From: an uncultured bacterium
GTDB taxonomy: Bacteria > Bacteroidota > Bacteroidia > Chitinophagales > Chitinophagaceae
NCBI GenBank assembly: GCA_903957405.1
Contig: CAJBPC010000112.1
Location: 1 to 7,048, forward strand
DNA length: 7,048 bases
Direction of reading: 5' to 3'
A program made the translations under genes and the position numbers. The notes beneath the pieces are model-generated. The model was not told the origin of the DNA, did no database searches, and was given only the letters and a program-made list of their open reading frames with translations. This document shows positions 7,033-7,048 of the stretch, in pieces; position 1 is the stretch's first letter; each line of letters starts with the position of its first letter.

Positions 7033-7048
7033 CTGTTATTGCACCTGC

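Overview
This window looks like an ordinary chromosomal stretch of a Bacteroidota bacterium with fairly high GC (mid-50s percent by eye, not computed). The evidence is: a TAnnTTTG-type -7 promoter box ahead of cinA, A-rich leaders without Shine-Dalgarno motifs, a Bacteroidota-style signal peptide ending in QAQ on the peptidase, and the kinds of protein present. No phage, transposon, CRISPR, tRNA or rRNA signal was seen.

All supported genes lie on the minus strand, so transcription runs from right to left. In that order they are: (1) cinA, a full-length CinA-family protein with a C-terminal nicotinamide-nucleotide amidase domain (5736-6986), with a good promoter box just upstream; (2) a lipoyl-bearing dihydrolipoamide acyltransferase, the E2 subunit of a 2-oxo acid dehydrogenase complex (4181-5554); (3) an exported M14-family zinc carboxypeptidase-like protein with a C-terminal glutamine-amidotransferase-like domain that has no cysteine (1511-4075); (4) an uncharacterised radical SAM protein with a canonical CxxxCxxC motif and a dense set of extra cysteines (127-1428); and (5) the first 14 codons of another gene that runs off the left edge (1-44). 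The gaps are 181, 105, 82 and 82 bp. They show no convincing intrinsic terminator, so partial co-transcription is possible, but the genes do not form an obvious pathway.

The functional links are loose. CinA acts in NAD-related nucleotide salvage or repair, E2 in central or branched-chain 2-oxo acid oxidation, and the peptidase in the envelope. The radical SAM protein is the least understood gene and the best candidate for new biochemistry. Nothing here amounts to a defence or mobile system.
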